Assembly: GCA_024640405.1 (NCBI GenBank)
Contig: JAHEFB010000016.1
Span: forward strand, 1 to 64,000
Length of the DNA stretch: 64,000 bases
Reading direction: 5' to 3'
DNA from: Alphaproteobacteria bacterium
GTDB taxonomy: Bacteria > Pseudomonadota > Alphaproteobacteria > Rhizobiales > Aestuariivirgaceae
Shown here: one piece after another, positions 45,714-56,376 of the stretch
Layout of the letters: each line of letters begins with the position of its first letter
How positions within the stretch are numbered: the stretch's first letter is position 1
Position numbers and translations under genes: made by a program
Notes under the pieces: generated by a model
Told to the model about the DNA's origin: nothing
The model's input: the letters and a program-made list of their open reading frames with translations, nothing else
Databases searched by the model: none

Positions 45714-46592
45714 CTACTTGTCTTTGTCGAGCAGTGCGATCAGGCTGGAGGTGTCCCAGCGGCCGCCGCCCATGGCCTGAACCTGTGAATAAAACTGATC
45801 AACCAGCGCAGCAACCGGAAGATGCGACTTATTGTTGCGAGCCTCGCCGAGGCAGATACCCAGATCCTTGCGCATCCAGTCCACGGCAAATCCGAATTCG
45901 AAATCTCCGGCAATCATAGTCTGGTACCTGTTCTCCATCTGCCAGCTGCCAGCCGCGCCCTTGGAAATGACGTCGACCACAGCTTCCATGTCGAGGCCTG
46001 CATTCTTGCCAAAATGAATTGCTTCGGACAACCCCTGTACCAGTCCTGCGATCGCAATCTGATTGCACATCTTGGCCAGTTGACCGGCGCCTGGACCACC
46101 GAGCAAACGGCAACTTTTCGAAAAACAACCGATCAGGCTTTCGGCCTTGTCATAGTCTGCCTGCTCGCCCCCACACATCACAGTCAGCGCACCGTTTTCG
46201 GCGCCGGCCTGGCCACCTGACACAGGTGCATCAACAAAACCAACACCCCGCGCTGCCGCTGCAGATTGCAACTCACGCGCCACGTCAGCAGATGCGGTAG
46301 TGTGGTCTACAAAAACCGCCCCTTTCTTCATGGACTGAAACGCACCATCAGGCCCGGTGGTTACAGATCGAAGGTCGTCGTCATTTCCAACGCAGGCAAA
46401 TACAAAATCTGCGCCTTCGGCTGCTTCCATGGGGGTTAGCGCGTGAGACCCGCCATGTTCAGCAACCCACTTTTCGGCTTTGCCGGTGGTGCGATTGTAT
46501 ACCACCACGTCATGGCCACCCTTGGAGACCAGATATCCCGCCATGGGATAACCCATAACCCCCAAACCGATCCATGCAGTACGAACGCCCAT
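45714..46592 (-). CDS. NAD(P)-binding beta-hydroxyacid dehydrogenase family protein
   Basis: A 292-residue member of the 3-hydroxyisobutyrate/tartronate semialdehyde reductase family. Motifs are TAWIGLGVMGYPMAGYLV, VDAPVSGGQAGAENGAL and GPGAGQLAKMCNQIAI with the catalytic Lys. It is a paralogue of the dehydrogenase at 38.9 kb but clearly diverged, so a different acid substrate is expected. It heads a probable two-gene operon with the ODC-like decarboxylase. Confidence 0.9.
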   Translation of the reverse strand: MGVRTAWIGLGVMGYPMAGYLVSKGGHDVVVYNRTTGKAEKWVAEHGGSHALTPMEAAEGADFVFACVGNDDDLRSVTTGPDGAFQSMKKGAVFVDHTTASADVARELQSAAAARGVGFVDAPVSGGQAGAENGALTVMCGGEQADYDKAESLIGCFSKSCRLLGGPGAGQLAKMCNQIAIAGLVQGLSEAIHFGKNAGLDMEAVVDVISKGAAGSWQMENRYQTMIAGDFEFGFAVDWMRKDLGICLGEARNNKSHLPVAALVDQFYSQVQAMGGGRWDTSSLIALLDKDK

Positions 46593-46941
46593 GCCTCAAA
46601 ACCCTTTCCTGTAACTGTGTTATTGGATTGGGTGCCATTGGTATTCGCTTTAAGCGAGCCTTTCAATGGACATGGCAGAGCGGTTTCAGCAGGCAGGATG
46701 ACAATATCCCAGGGCAGACGGACCGCGCTGAAGGGTTGAGGGCTTATGGGAGCAATCTGGCGTATTTTGTCAAACCCTTCGGGGTATTCACCGTGAACTT
46801 GACTGCCGGTGAGTTAATCTGTTTCCGGCGCGATTGAATTGTTGACAATCAATGCCGCAAACCTGACCCTTATGCATACGTCAACTGTTCGTTGCGCCGT
46901 GTACAACTGCAAACGCACGAAGACAAATGGAATAGCAGACC
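46593..46941. other. Intergenic region without recognised gene
   Basis: A 349-base divergent promoter region between the dehydrogenase and the tRNA-protein transferase genes. A small palindrome ATTGTTGACAAT near 46846 includes a -35-like TTGACA. Nothing else was recognised. Confidence 0.4.
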
Positions 46942-47712
46942 TTGAGTGTTGAGCGCCGAAATTTTCCGCAGTTTTTCATAACCGCCCCGGCTCCGTGTCC
47001 GTATCTCGAGGGGCAACAGGAGCGAAAGGTTTTCACCCACCTGATCAACGCGGATGCCAGGCAGTTGCACGATACCCTGGCACAGGGCGGCTTCCGCCGA
47101 TCGCAGAATATTGCCTATCGTCCGGCATGTGACGGATGTGCAGCGTGTGTTTCCGTGCGGGTTTCGGTTTCGCAATTCGAATGGACCAAATCATTTCGCA
47201 AATTGATGCGTCGCAACCGCCACGTCACAGTCAATACTGTGCCTGCCAAAGCGACCGCCGAGCAGTATGCCATATTCAGGCGATACATTGATGAACGTCA
47301 CGGCGACGGCGGCATGTCCGACATGTCCATGATGGACTATTCTGCAATGGTCGATGAAAGCTTCGTCGAAACACGACTGTTCGAGTACCGAGTTGCCGCA
47401 CAGCCCACACTTTCGGGCCCCGATGGCCGAAAGGGTGAACTGATTGCCACCGCATTGACCGATGTTCTTGAAGACGGACTGTCGATGATTTATTCCTTCT
47501 TCGCGCCGGAGTATTCGGCCAACAGTTTCGGTACCTACATGGTTCTGGATCATATCGAGCGGGCCGAAAGGGCTGGCCTTCCCTATGTGTATCTGGGATA
47601 TTGGGTCAACGGATCATCCAAGATGGATTACAAAGCCCGCTTTCTTCCACAGGAAAGACTGACCCAGACCGGATGGGTGCTGCACAAGCGTCAAGGTACA
47701 GGACAAAAATGA
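46942..47712 (+). CDS. bpt: Leucyl/arginyl-tRNA--protein transferase (Bpt/Ate type)
   Basis: A 256-residue GNAT-fold enzyme that adds an amino acid from aminoacyl-tRNA to N-terminal acidic residues, marking proteins for ClpAP by the N-degron pathway. The Cys-rich N-terminal region ([18 protein letters not shown] and [13 protein letters not shown]) and the C-terminal [18 protein letters not shown] are diagnostic. In alphaproteobacteria the Bpt form uses Leu-tRNA. The start is TTG at 46942 with a weak ribosome binding site. Its stop overlaps the next start (ATGA). Confidence 0.93.
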   Translation: MSVERRNFPQFFITAPAPCPYLEGQQERKVFTHLINADARQLHDTLAQGGFRRSQNIAYRPACDGCAACVSVRVSVSQFEWTKSFRKLMRRNRHVTVNTVPAKATAEQYAIFRRYIDERHGDGGMSDMSMMDYSAMVDESFVETRLFEYRVAAQPTLSGPDGRKGELIATALTDVLEDGLSMIYSFFAPEYSANSFGTYMVLDHIERAERAGLPYVYLGYWVNGSSKMDYKARFLPQERLTQTGWVLHKRQGTGQK

Positions 47713-48608
47713 CAGTATCTGCCGGACCGGCGCCGGGAAATCCGGCTGAACGAGGCATCATGCTGTCCTTTTTGGGCGGTTTGCTGCTTTCGTTTGATGT
47801 ACCTTTGCTCAAACTTTCAGGGGCCGATACCTGGACCATAATCTATGTACGCGGAACAATGCTGTTTATCGCAATGTTCCTGTTCTGGCTCTTTGCCAAC
47901 AGATTGCGAGATAACAAGACAAGGTTCATCAATGGCAAGACCGGCTACGTAATCGCAATTCTAGCCGGTGTCGCCAATATAATGTTTGTGGCATCGATAA
48001 GCCTCACCTCGGTCGCCAACGTGGTTTTCATTCTGGCATTCAATCCGATGTTTGCTGGACTGCTGGGCCGAATATTCCTGAATGAACGCCTGGGGCTGGC
48101 AACCTGGATTGCCATCGGGTGCTCTCTGTCAGGTGTATTGCTGATTGTTGCCGACGGCCTGCAACTTGGTACCTGGAGAGGTGATCTGCTTGCATTGGGG
48201 GTAGCGATAATAATGGCTGCGTCATTAACGATTGTTCGGTATTCCGGCACCAATCAGTCCCTCAGTGCGGGTGCAGGACATCTGTTGTCGGCGGTTGTTG
48301 CGGCGCCTTTTGCGCTTCCAGGCAGCTTGACCGCGGCGGGCTGGGGCTGGATGGCAATTAATGGTTTTCTGATTGCACCGGCAGCTACGGCCTTATTGCT
48401 GATCGGTCCCAGATATGTTGCCGCAGCAATAGTGGGGATGTTTTTTCTGCTGGAGACTGTACTGACGCCAATCTGGATGTGGGCCATATTTGCAGAAAAA
48501 CCGACTACAACGTCGTTAATCGGCGGTGTCATAGTTATCGCCTCTCTGATTGCACATAGTCTTTGGCGGTTCAAAACGAAACGCGGCAGCGCACCTGTGC
48601 CACAATGA
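47709..48608 (+). CDS. EamA-family (DMT) transporter
   Basis: A 299-residue drug/metabolite transporter with ten predicted helices in two EamA repeats. Recognisable are [20 protein letters not shown] in the first repeat and [19 protein letters not shown] in the second. Substrate unknown; relatives are exporters. The ATG at 47709 overlaps the stop of the preceding transferase gene by four bases, which fixes the start even though the frame is open further upstream. Confidence 0.92.
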   Translation: MTVSAGPAPGNPAERGIMLSFLGGLLLSFDVPLLKLSGADTWTIIYVRGTMLFIAMFLFWLFANRLRDNKTRFINGKTGYVIAILAGVANIMFVASISLTSVANVVFILAFNPMFAGLLGRIFLNERLGLATWIAIGCSLSGVLLIVADGLQLGTWRGDLLALGVAIIMAASLTIVRYSGTNQSLSAGAGHLLSAVVAAPFALPGSLTAAGWGWMAINGFLIAPAATALLLIGPRYVAAAIVGMFFLLETVLTPIWMWAIFAEKPTTTSLIGGVIVIASLIAHSLWRFKTKRGSAPVPQ

Positions 48609-48742
48609 CCACGGCATATCCCTGAATACATCCTTTTTGGTCTATTTTTCCGAACAAACTGCAAATTTGCGGCTTTTCGGAATGGCACGTTAGTTGCTGT
48701 TAATTATAAAGTATCGTTAATCGCACGCAGACAGAGGGCAAA

Positions 48743-49459
48743 ATGCTGCACCGGGGACTGAGTAATCCATTGGCCGCAGTTGACCTCGTCAACCAGTTGA
48801 CGGCTGTGTGCGAAAAGTACAATGCCCATCTCAGTTTCTCCAACGATCTCGAAGAATTTTACGCCGTGCGAAACCATGTGCGAGAAGGCAACCCGTCGCC
48901 CATGTTCGATTTCAATGTGACGGAGCTGGAAGGCAAGTCATTCTGGATTGGTCTGCGGGATAGTGATGACACGGTTATTGGACTTCAAGCCTGCAGACTG
49001 GACCTGGTTGACACTTCACTTGCCGAGTGGGCTATCGGCTGGATGAGTGGACTTTACATGAAGCGGGATCAGTTGATGGTTCCTGCGCAATTGAAACCGT
49101 ATCCAGAGTCGCGTTCTTATCGTTTACGTGGAAACATTGTCTATCACGGCGAACTGTGGCTGGCCAGTCCAGCCCGCCGACAATCGGGTCTGGCTGATGC
49201 ATTCTGCTTTATGGGCATGGTGGCATCCCACCTGAAGTGGCAGCCGGACGCCATATGGGCGTTGGTTTCAAACACAATGGCGACACGGGGAATGGCGACA
49301 CGATTTGGCTATCTTCGCCAGGAGCGTAGTTTTCTCAACTGGAAAATTTCGCCGGAAGACGTTCCGAGCAATGAATGGCTTCTCCTGCTGGAGAAAAACG
49401 ACATGGAGCACCTGATTGAAGAGCGCTCGAAAATGGGGCCGATATCTACGGAAGCATGA
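48743..49459 (+). CDS. Hypothetical protein, possibly GNAT-like
   Basis: I do not recognise this 238-residue soluble protein. The central part (SFWIGLRDSDDTVIGLQACR, then LWLASPARRQSGLADAFC and ALVSNTMATRGMATRFGYL) has the rhythm of a GNAT acyltransferase: beta strand, substrate-dependent strand, V/R-rich loop and a C-terminal helix. The pyrophosphate-binding loop is not clear. It starts after GAGGG at six bases, with an AT-rich promoter-like stretch before it. Its 3' end overlaps the convergent next gene by 14 bases, so the two may be functionally linked or regulated by collision. Confidence 0.75.
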   Translation: MLHRGLSNPLAAVDLVNQLTAVCEKYNAHLSFSNDLEEFYAVRNHVREGNPSPMFDFNVTELEGKSFWIGLRDSDDTVIGLQACRLDLVDTSLAEWAIGWMSGLYMKRDQLMVPAQLKPYPESRSYRLRGNIVYHGELWLASPARRQSGLADAFCFMGMVASHLKWQPDAIWALVSNTMATRGMATRFGYLRQERSFLNWKISPEDVPSNEWLLLLEKNDMEHLIEERSKMGPISTEA

Positions 49460-50231
49460 TCTCCACGTCAGCGAATTCGGTGACCACGGATACTCCAGTA
49501 CGGCCATCGCCAAAAGAGTGCGGAAATATGGCGCGCTGATAACCCATCCATTTGTTGACCGTATCGTTTACCGGAAAAACCGCCATGACGTGGTCATATA
49601 TGATTTGTTCTTTTTTCAACGACTGTTTGTAGGCTTGCGATACAATCGTATCGTAGGAATGACCAGTCAGGCACGGATACGAATCCGGTGACATGCCATA
49701 GAGCTTGGCGAGGCTGGTTTTGATGCCGATTCTTTCGACAACAAACCGGCCCGTGGCTGGATCATAAACGCAATCCACACTGTTATCCGGATTTGCCCGA
49801 CCTCCTACGAGGGTTTCACCAATCAAATTACTGACGGTGTTCAGGTTCTCGGTATCCATTTCCTTTACATAGGTTTTCTGCCGCAGGTGTATGTCGCTTT
49901 TAACGATCAAATCGTGCAGTCGCAAAGTAGCCTCGACCGGATCCCGCACGGTCTGAGTGAACCAGCCGGACAGAAAAAATTCAAACGTATAGGGTCCATG
50001 TAAATTACGCAGGGCCTCAGCCACATAATAAAGCGACGCCCAATTGGACGCAAACATGGCCCATCGAACGACGGTTCCCCCGCCGCCGGTTTTTACATGA
50101 ACACCGCCTGAGCGCTGCATCAGTGTTTCAGGGCTATCAATGTCAGGCGGAGAGAAAGGATCGGTGTCGATCCTTCCATTCACAACCCAGTATTCGGTGC
50201 CGTCCATGTTCCATGCCGTTGTTAAAGCCAA
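49446..50231 (-). CDS. Hypothetical protein
   Basis: An unrecognised 261-residue protein, predicted soluble with no signal peptide. Notable features are a Gly-rich stretch GGVHVKTGGGGTVVRWAMF (about residues 42-60), a central helical region rich in charged residues, and a mixed C-terminal half (TSLAKLYGMSPDSYPCLTG). The long intact frame and coding-like composition support a real gene. It converges on the preceding unrecognised gene with a 14-base overlap of the 3' ends. Function unknown. Confidence 0.72.
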   Translation of the reverse strand: MALTTAWNMDGTEYWVVNGRIDTDPFSPPDIDSPETLMQRSGGVHVKTGGGGTVVRWAMFASNWASLYYVAEALRNLHGPYTFEFFLSGWFTQTVRDPVEATLRLHDLIVKSDIHLRQKTYVKEMDTENLNTVSNLIGETLVGGRANPDNSVDCVYDPATGRFVVERIGIKTSLAKLYGMSPDSYPCLTGHSYDTIVSQAYKQSLKKEQIIYDHVMAVFPVNDTVNKWMGYQRAIFPHSFGDGRTGVSVVTEFADVEIMLP

Positions 50232-50439
50232 CAGTCGCGCGCTCTCCCGAGACGGAAAAGTAGATGTTGCCGCCTTCAGAGCTCCACAATTAAGTCATAA
50301 TTGGGAAAACAAACGGTTAAGCCGCCAACACAAACTTTGCTCAATATCGCAAGCAAAAATTGCTACTTTGGCCGCGGTTCAAGCCGTGCACAGGCCGGTT
50401 TGGCAGCCCGTCACATCGGCAGCATTTTCAAAAAGTGTT

Positions 50440-50467
50440 GAATTGCGGCCACAAAGGGCCGCAATTC
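50440..50467 (-). terminator. Rho-independent terminator of parC
   Basis: A perfect 11-bp stem GAATTGCGGCC / GGCCGCAATTC with loop ACAAAG lies 18 bases past the parC stop. On the minus strand it is followed by AACACTTTTTG, giving a short T-run. Confidence 0.8.
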
Positions 50468-50484
50468 GACAAACCGGTTTCCGA

Positions 50485-52728
50485 TCAGTTTCCGAAGCGA
50501 TTGTTTCTCGGGAAACCCTTCGGCGGCATGCGCCCGGCTTGAGCGCGGCTTCCCAACCATTCATTCAATTCGCTAACTGTCCAGTTTCGCCCGGATGTGT
50601 CTGTCCAGCTGAGGCCGTCGTCGAGATTGAAACTGCGGGCATCAGACAGACCTCCGTCCTTGAACTTCTGCAATCGCACGCCTTTGCCACGCGGCATTTC
50701 AGGCAGTTCGCTGAGCTTGAATATAATCAGCTTGCGGTTATCGCCAATACTGGCCACATGATCGTCGCTGTTTTCGACATGGCGACATACATGGGCCTCA
50801 GCGGGAAGTTTCACATTCAGGACCTGTTTGCCTTTGCGGGTGTTGGCCAGACAATCATCTTCAGACACGACAAAGCCGTCTCCGGTAGTTGAGGCCAGCA
50901 ACAGCTTGCGCCCGGTCTTGTAGACGAACAACGCAACGATGGCGTCTGCTGCGTCCATATCGGCCATCAAACGGACCGGCTCTCCGTGACCGCGGCCACC
51001 GGGCAGCTTGTTTGCATCCAGAGTGAAAAACCGCCCCGAAGAGCTCAACAACAAAATCTTGTTGGTGGTTTCAGCGTGCACTGTAAACCTGGCTTTGTCG
51101 CCGTCCTTGTAAGCAATGGCGCTAGTATCCTGCAGGTGTCCCTTAAGCGCACGAATCCAGCCCTTTTCGGAACACACGACCGTAATGGGTTCCTTCTCAA
51201 TCATTGCTTCTTCGAGATTGAAGTCGATTTCAGGTGCTTCCGCAAACTCGGTCCGCCGCGCACCGAGTGGCGTCTTTTTGCCAAACTTGTCGCGTGTCTC
51301 ACGCACTTCTTCAGCAATACGGCTCCATTGCAGGTCTTCCGATGCCAAAAGAGCTTCAAGGCCTGCCTTTTCTTCGCTCAACCCGTCGAATTCCTTGCGA
51401 ATTTCGAACTCCTCAAGCTTGCGCAATGCCCGTAAACGCATGTTCAGGATGGCTTCTGCCTGCACATCGGTAAGGTCGAAGCGCGCCATCAAAACCGGCT
51501 TTGGTTCCTCCTCGGCCCGGATGATCGCAATGACTTCATCAATATTCAGGTACGCAATCAGGTAGCCGCCGAGCACTTCCAGTCTGCGTGCAATGACCCC
51601 CACGCGATGATTGGAGCGGCGCACCAGCACATCTTTGCGATGCTCGAGCCATTCGCGCAGCACTTCAGACAGCGACATGACCCGGGGAACCCTGCCGCCG
51701 GAGAGGACATTCATGTTAAGCGACAAACGGTTTTCCAAATCCGTCAGCTTGAACATCTGTTCCATCAGCAAGACGGGATCGACCGTTCTGCTCTTTGGCT
51801 CCAGCACCAGGCGCACATCTTCAGCCGACTCATCGCGCACATCGCCGAGCAGTGGCAATTTCCGATCGGTCAGGAGTTCGGCAATCTTCTCGACAAGCCT
51901 GCCCTTTTGCACCTGATAAGGTATCTGGCTGATGACGATCTGCCATGTGCCACGCCCCATGTCCTCGGTCGTCCAGACCGAGCGCACCCGAAAACCGCCG
52001 CGACCGGTCCGATAGGCCTCGGCCATCTGGGCCGGGGTATCAATAATAACCCCGCCGGTGGGTAAATCCGGCCCGGGCACGAACTGCATCAACTTGTCGA
52101 TGCCGGCATTGGGAAATTTTATCAGGTGAAGAGCGGCATCGCACAACTCGCCGGCATTGTGGGGCGGGATGGCTGTTGCCATGCCCACCGCAATGCCCGT
52201 CGCGCCATTGGCCAGCAAATTCGGAAATGCGCCGGGCAGGACAACCGGTTCGGAATCCTCGCCATTGTAGGTTTCGCGAAAATCAACCGTATCCTCGTCG
52301 ATACCGTTGAGCAGTGCCATGGCGACTTCCGTCAACCGGGCTTCCGTGTAGCGATAGGCTGCCGCGTTATCGCCATCAATATTGCCGAAGTTCCCCTGCC
52401 CTTCGACCAACGGATAGCGCTGGGCAAAATCCTGTGCCAGGCGCACCATTGCGTCATAAACCGCCTGATCTCCGTGCGGATGATACTTGCCGATCACATC
52501 CCCGACGACACGGGCACATTTTTTGAACCCCTGGTTGGGGTCAAGTTTCAACATGCGCATTGCAAACAGCAATCGGCGATGAACCGGTTTCAAACCATCG
52601 CGCACATCGGGCAACGCACGATGCATGATGGTTGACAGCGCATAGGCCAGATAACGCTCTTCCAGCGCTGACCTCAGATCGATTGGTTCAATACCATCAG
52701 GCGCGCCGGGCGGTGCCAGATCAGACAT
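50485..52728 (-). CDS. parC: DNA topoisomerase IV subunit A
   Basis: ParC is the breakage-reunion subunit of topoisomerase IV, which decatenates replicated chromosomes. The 747-residue protein has the N-terminal winged-helix core ending in the catalytic Tyr of [16 protein letters not shown], and C-terminal GyrA-like beta-propeller blades (such as [19 protein letters not shown]). The quinolone-contact helix reads [12 protein letters not shown], with Gln and Asp where E. coli has Ser80 and Glu84. The absence of a GyrA-box and the length favour ParC over GyrA. Confidence 0.95.
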   Translation of the reverse strand: MSDLAPPGAPDGIEPIDLRSALEERYLAYALSTIMHRALPDVRDGLKPVHRRLLFAMRMLKLDPNQGFKKCARVVGDVIGKYHPHGDQAVYDAMVRLAQDFAQRYPLVEGQGNFGNIDGDNAAAYRYTEARLTEVAMALLNGIDEDTVDFRETYNGEDSEPVVLPGAFPNLLANGATGIAVGMATAIPPHNAGELCDAALHLIKFPNAGIDKLMQFVPGPDLPTGGVIIDTPAQMAEAYRTGRGGFRVRSVWTTEDMGRGTWQIVISQIPYQVQKGRLVEKIAELLTDRKLPLLGDVRDESAEDVRLVLEPKSRTVDPVLLMEQMFKLTDLENRLSLNMNVLSGGRVPRVMSLSEVLREWLEHRKDVLVRRSNHRVGVIARRLEVLGGYLIAYLNIDEVIAIIRAEEEPKPVLMARFDLTDVQAEAILNMRLRALRKLEEFEIRKEFDGLSEEKAGLEALLASEDLQWSRIAEEVRETRDKFGKKTPLGARRTEFAEAPEIDFNLEEAMIEKEPITVVCSEKGWIRALKGHLQDTSAIAYKDGDKARFTVHAETTNKILLLSSSGRFFTLDANKLPGGRGHGEPVRLMADMDAADAIVALFVYKTGRKLLLASTTGDGFVVSEDDCLANTRKGKQVLNVKLPAEAHVCRHVENSDDHVASIGDNRKLIIFKLSELPEMPRGKGVRLQKFKDGGLSDARSFNLDDGLSWTDTSGRNWTVSELNEWLGSRAQAGRMPPKGFPRNNRFGN

Positions 52729-52952
52729 GATTCGGTTCCTTCAATTCGTCGCCCCTAGTTGCCGCTTTTCATATGATTCATGCAACATATTAGGTAAGTT
52801 CATCCCGGAACTGAGACTATTGGCAATACCTCGTATTCGACATTGAATCAGGTTTTCACTGGCTCAGGACTCGCGATCCGAACAGGTCTTGTTGTTTAAG
52901 TATGTGCAGGTTCCGCTGGAAGTCCTGCGAACCAGAACAGGGATGCATTCCC

Positions 52953-54176
52953 ATGGCATTTGAATTCAAGTCTCTATTGTCTGCAACAGCCACGACCAAG
53001 GCCGAGCCATTTTCCGGCTATCCGCCATATCATTTCGTGGGCGGCAATATCGACGAACCGACCGTCCCGGTTGAAGCACTTGCCAATGCCGTCGGCAAGG
53101 TGATCAGGACCGAAGGTCACAATCTGGCAAAATACGGCCTGAACAGTGGCCCGCAGGGTCATCTGCCACTGCGCAAGTTTATTTGCGATTGCCTGAAGAA
53201 GCGCAGCGAGATCGCTGTCAAACCGGAAGAGGTTCTGCTGACCAGCGGTTCTCTTCAGGCCATGGACCTGGTCAACCAAACGCTGTTGAGCGAAGGCGAC
53301 GTCGTATTGCTGGAGGCGGCAAACTATGCAGGCACGTTGACCCGGCTGGATGCAATTGGCGTGGAATATGTGGGGGTCGAACTCGATAGCGACGGCATGC
53401 GCATGGATTTGCTCGACCGGGCTTTATCTGAGTTGGCCAAGGCAGGGCGCAAACCAAAATATGTCTATACCATCCCCACCATACAGAACCCGACCGGGTC
53501 CGTAATGCCTGTGGAGCGACGCCTGGAAATGCTGACACTGGCAAAGGCCTACAATATTCCAATCTTTGAAGACGACTGTTATGCGGATCTGACCTTTTCC
53601 GGCGAACGCCCTGCAGCGATTTACGCTTTGGATAATGACCAGCGGGTGGTTTATTGCGGCACATTCTCAAAGACCATCGCGCCTGCATTGCGGGTTGGTT
53701 ATCTTGTCGCTCCCTGGCAGCTTATGAGCCATATCCTCCCGCTCAAGACCGATGCAGGCAGTGGCGCGCTGGAGCAAATGGTGCTGGCCGAATACCTGCC
53801 CGGAAATTTCGATGATCATGTCTGCGATCTGTTGCCCGTTCTGAAAGCGAAAGCCGATGCGCTTTGCCTTGCGCTTGATGAACACTTTGGCGCAAGCGTC
53901 GCTTATGAAAAACCGGTTGGCGGCATCTACCTTTGGGTAACGCTGCCGGAGAATGTCGATACCGACCGATTGTTTCAGGCCGCGCTTGATCAGGGCGTGG
54001 CGATCAATCCCGGCTCCCAGTGGACGGTCGACGGCAGCGCCAACAAACACCGGATGCGGCTTTGCTTCGGCCATCCATCAATCGACAATATCCGGAAGGG
54101 CGTTGCCAAACTTGCAGATGTCTGTTTTGAGGAATTCGGCGTCCCCTTCAGAAGTGGAAATATCGAACGGGGATAG
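52953..54176 (+). CDS. PLP-dependent aminotransferase (fold type I, 2-aminoadipate/LysN-like)
   Basis: A 407-residue aminotransferase of the PLP fold-type I group that includes 2-aminoadipate and MocR-related transaminases. Typical stretches are LTSGSLQAMDLVNQTLLSEG, YTIPTIQNPTGSVM, EDDCYADLTF and the PLP Lys in GTFSKTIAPALRVGYL. The N-terminus (YPPYHFVGGNIDEPTVPVEA) fits relatives lacking a GntR domain. ATG 52953 is taken as start. It is divergent from parC and followed by another aminotransferase in the same direction. Substrate unknown. Confidence 0.9.
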   Translation: MAFEFKSLLSATATTKAEPFSGYPPYHFVGGNIDEPTVPVEALANAVGKVIRTEGHNLAKYGLNSGPQGHLPLRKFICDCLKKRSEIAVKPEEVLLTSGSLQAMDLVNQTLLSEGDVVLLEAANYAGTLTRLDAIGVEYVGVELDSDGMRMDLLDRALSELAKAGRKPKYVYTIPTIQNPTGSVMPVERRLEMLTLAKAYNIPIFEDDCYADLTFSGERPAAIYALDNDQRVVYCGTFSKTIAPALRVGYLVAPWQLMSHILPLKTDAGSGALEQMVLAEYLPGNFDDHVCDLLPVLKAKADALCLALDEHFGASVAYEKPVGGIYLWVTLPENVDTDRLFQAALDQGVAINPGSQWTVDGSANKHRMRLCFGHPSIDNIRKGVAKLADVCFEEFGVPFRSGNIERG

Positions 54177-54398
54177 TGCATAAACCCCGCCCACAAATCG
54201 CTCGTCTGAATATCCGGGTCGACGTCCGCCAATGACGGTCAGTCTGTCCGGATTCGAAAGGATGCAAGCCTTTGGGACTGGGATGCCTGATTGCAATTCC
54301 AGGAAGAGACAAATAGGCTTCCGAGCGATACACCCCACGATTTACGCAGTGCATTTGCCAATGACCAGGCACTACACGGCCATGAAAGTCCTTTTCCG

Positions 54399-55526
54399 AT
54401 GCAAATTGATCCATTTGCCGTTGAACTCTGGATGAACGAGTGGGAGTTCAACTGCGATCTCAATCTGGCAGAAACCTGTGTCGAGAGCCTGAAGATCGCT
54501 GAGCTGCTTGAGTTGTCGGGAAAGAACCAAACCGATCTGTCTGAAATCCTCGACATGAAAATGACCTATGGAGAAATCAGAGGGTCAAATCGGTTGCTGT
54601 GTGCCATTTCCAACCTGTACGACAACCAAAATGTGGAAAATGTAATTGTTGCCCACGGAACAATCGGCGCAAATATGCTGGTTCACAAAGCGTTGGTTGG
54701 CCGCGGCGATCATGTGGTGGCTGTGGTTCCAACCTATCAGCAGCACTATTCAATTCCGGCCAGCATCGGCGCGAACGTGCATCACCTCAAGTTGCGCGAG
54801 GAGGATCAGTTTCTGCCTGATCTGCAAGCTTTGCAAAACCTGGTGACAGCCGACACTCGACTGATCGCTATTAACAACCCCAACAATCCGACTGGTTCAC
54901 TGATGGATCGCGAAATGCTGGAAAGAATTGCCGATATCGCACGGTCAGCCGGGGCCTGGTTACTGTGCGATGAGGTTTATCGCGGTATCGACCAGCATGG
55001 CAACGGCATGACGGCGGCCATTGCCGACATCTATGAAAAAGGAATCTCGACGGCCGGCATGTCCAAGGCGTTCTCACTGGCCGGGCTGCGACTTGGCTGG
55101 ATCGTTGCCCCTGAAGAGGTCATAGAAGCGGTATCAATCCATCGGGATTACGATACGATATCCGTCGGGAAGATTGACGATCATTTTGCCGCCATGGCTT
55201 TGGAAAATCACGAGCGATTACTGGAGCGAAGCCACGACATCACGCGCAGAAACCTGGCCATCCTTGAAGAATGGGTCGCAAATCAGCCTTGCATAAGCTG
55301 GGTCAAGCCGAAATCGGGAACAGTAACACTGCTTCGTTATGACCTTCCGATTGCATCACATGATCTGTGCGTCCAACTGATCAGGGAAACCGGGGTATTG
55401 TTTACACCGGGTTCGGCCTTCGGCATGGAGGGGTATATTCGCATTGGATTTGCAAACCCGACCGCCGCTCTGAAAGAAGGTCTGGCGAGGGTCTCGGACT
55501 TTCTGGCCAGGCAGACAGCCGGCTAA
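54399..55526 (+). CDS. PLP-dependent aminotransferase (class I/II)
   Basis: A 375-residue aminotransferase with INNPNNPTGSLMDREML, LLCDEVYRGIDQHG and the PLP Lys in AGMSKAFSLAGLRLGW. The N-terminal pattern FAVELWMNEWEFNCDLNLAETCVESL belongs to a subgroup often annotated only as aminotransferase and related to arginine-acting enzymes of specialised metabolism. The first ATG is 54399; an in-frame TTG at 54291 would add 36 residues without a good ribosome binding site. It lies 222 bases after the previous aminotransferase. Substrate unknown. Confidence 0.88.
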   Translation: MQIDPFAVELWMNEWEFNCDLNLAETCVESLKIAELLELSGKNQTDLSEILDMKMTYGEIRGSNRLLCAISNLYDNQNVENVIVAHGTIGANMLVHKALVGRGDHVVAVVPTYQQHYSIPASIGANVHHLKLREEDQFLPDLQALQNLVTADTRLIAINNPNNPTGSLMDREMLERIADIARSAGAWLLCDEVYRGIDQHGNGMTAAIADIYEKGISTAGMSKAFSLAGLRLGWIVAPEEVIEAVSIHRDYDTISVGKIDDHFAAMALENHERLLERSHDITRRNLAILEEWVANQPCISWVKPKSGTVTLLRYDLPIASHDLCVQLIRETGVLFTPGSAFGMEGYIRIGFANPTAALKEGLARVSDFLARQTAG

Positions 55527-55551
55527 TACCGGTTGTGCGCAATTAAGCCGG

Positions 55552-56334
55552 TTAATCCATCGGGAACAGCCTGACGCTTGCGCCACCGTCGATGGTCAGT
55601 ATCTGGCCGTTCACATAGCTGCTGGCATCTGATGCAAGGAAGATTACCGCACCGGCGAGTTCAGAGGGCTCCGCCCATCGCTGCAGCGGCACCGTGCGAC
55701 GGATCATGGCCTTCCATTCGGGATTTTCCACCAGACCGGTATTTACCTGTGTAGCGACCGGCCCAGGCGCAATTCCGTTGACGTTTATTCCATGTGTCCC
55801 GAGTTCTACCGCAAGAGACCGAACCAGGCCGGCCAACCCTGCCTTGGAACTTGGATAGGCTGCGTCGCCCGGCATTGCGAAGTCACCCGCAAGAGATGTC
55901 ATCATGATAATTCGACCACGCCCGGACGCGATCATGTAGGGAGCAGCCGCACGGGCGAGATGGAACGGTGCGACGAGATTAACCTCGAGCAGCGACCGGT
56001 AGTCCTGGGTTTCGATTTCGGCCAATGGCCGCCGATCCCGGGCAGCGGCAATGCAGACAAGGTGGTCAAGCCGACCGTGTTGCTCCACCACAGATCGCAG
56101 CGCAGTTTCACAAGCTGGTTCGTCGGTGATGTCAAACGGCAGCGCGAAACTGCCTGGTATTTCAGAAGCAAGCTCTTCCACCGCTGCGGCATGGCGCGCG
56201 TTCAGTCCAACCCGCGCACCCGCCGCGCTCAAGCCCCTCGCGACTTCCACGCCAATACCGCCGGTCGCGCCGGTGACGACAGCAACCTGATCTTTCAGTG
56301 AAAAGAGATTCAAGCCTCGCGAAGCCTCGCTCAT
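55552..56334 (-). CDS. Short-chain dehydrogenase/reductase
   Basis: A 260-residue classical SDR with the cofactor motif VTGATGGIGVEVARGLS, the active-site Tyr and Lys in DAAYPSSKAGLAGLVRSL and NVNGIAPGPVATQVN. The residue after the first strand (VGLNARHAAAVEEL) lacks the acidic residue that strongly selects NAD, so NADP use is possible. It resembles 3-oxoacyl-ACP reductase/gluconate dehydrogenase-type SDRs; the substrate cannot be set. Part of it is duplicated as a decayed fragment at 58.4-58.7 kb. Confidence 0.92.
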   Translation of the reverse strand: MSEASRGLNLFSLKDQVAVVTGATGGIGVEVARGLSAAGARVGLNARHAAAVEELASEIPGSFALPFDITDEPACETALRSVVEQHGRLDHLVCIAAARDRRPLAEIETQDYRSLLEVNLVAPFHLARAAAPYMIASGRGRIIMMTSLAGDFAMPGDAAYPSSKAGLAGLVRSLAVELGTHGINVNGIAPGPVATQVNTGLVENPEWKAMIRRTVPLQRWAEPSELAGAVIFLASDASSYVNGQILTIDGGASVRLFPMD

Positions 56335-56376
56335 TCGCTGAACAACTTTGGAAAACGATGGAGCATAATTGTCAGC

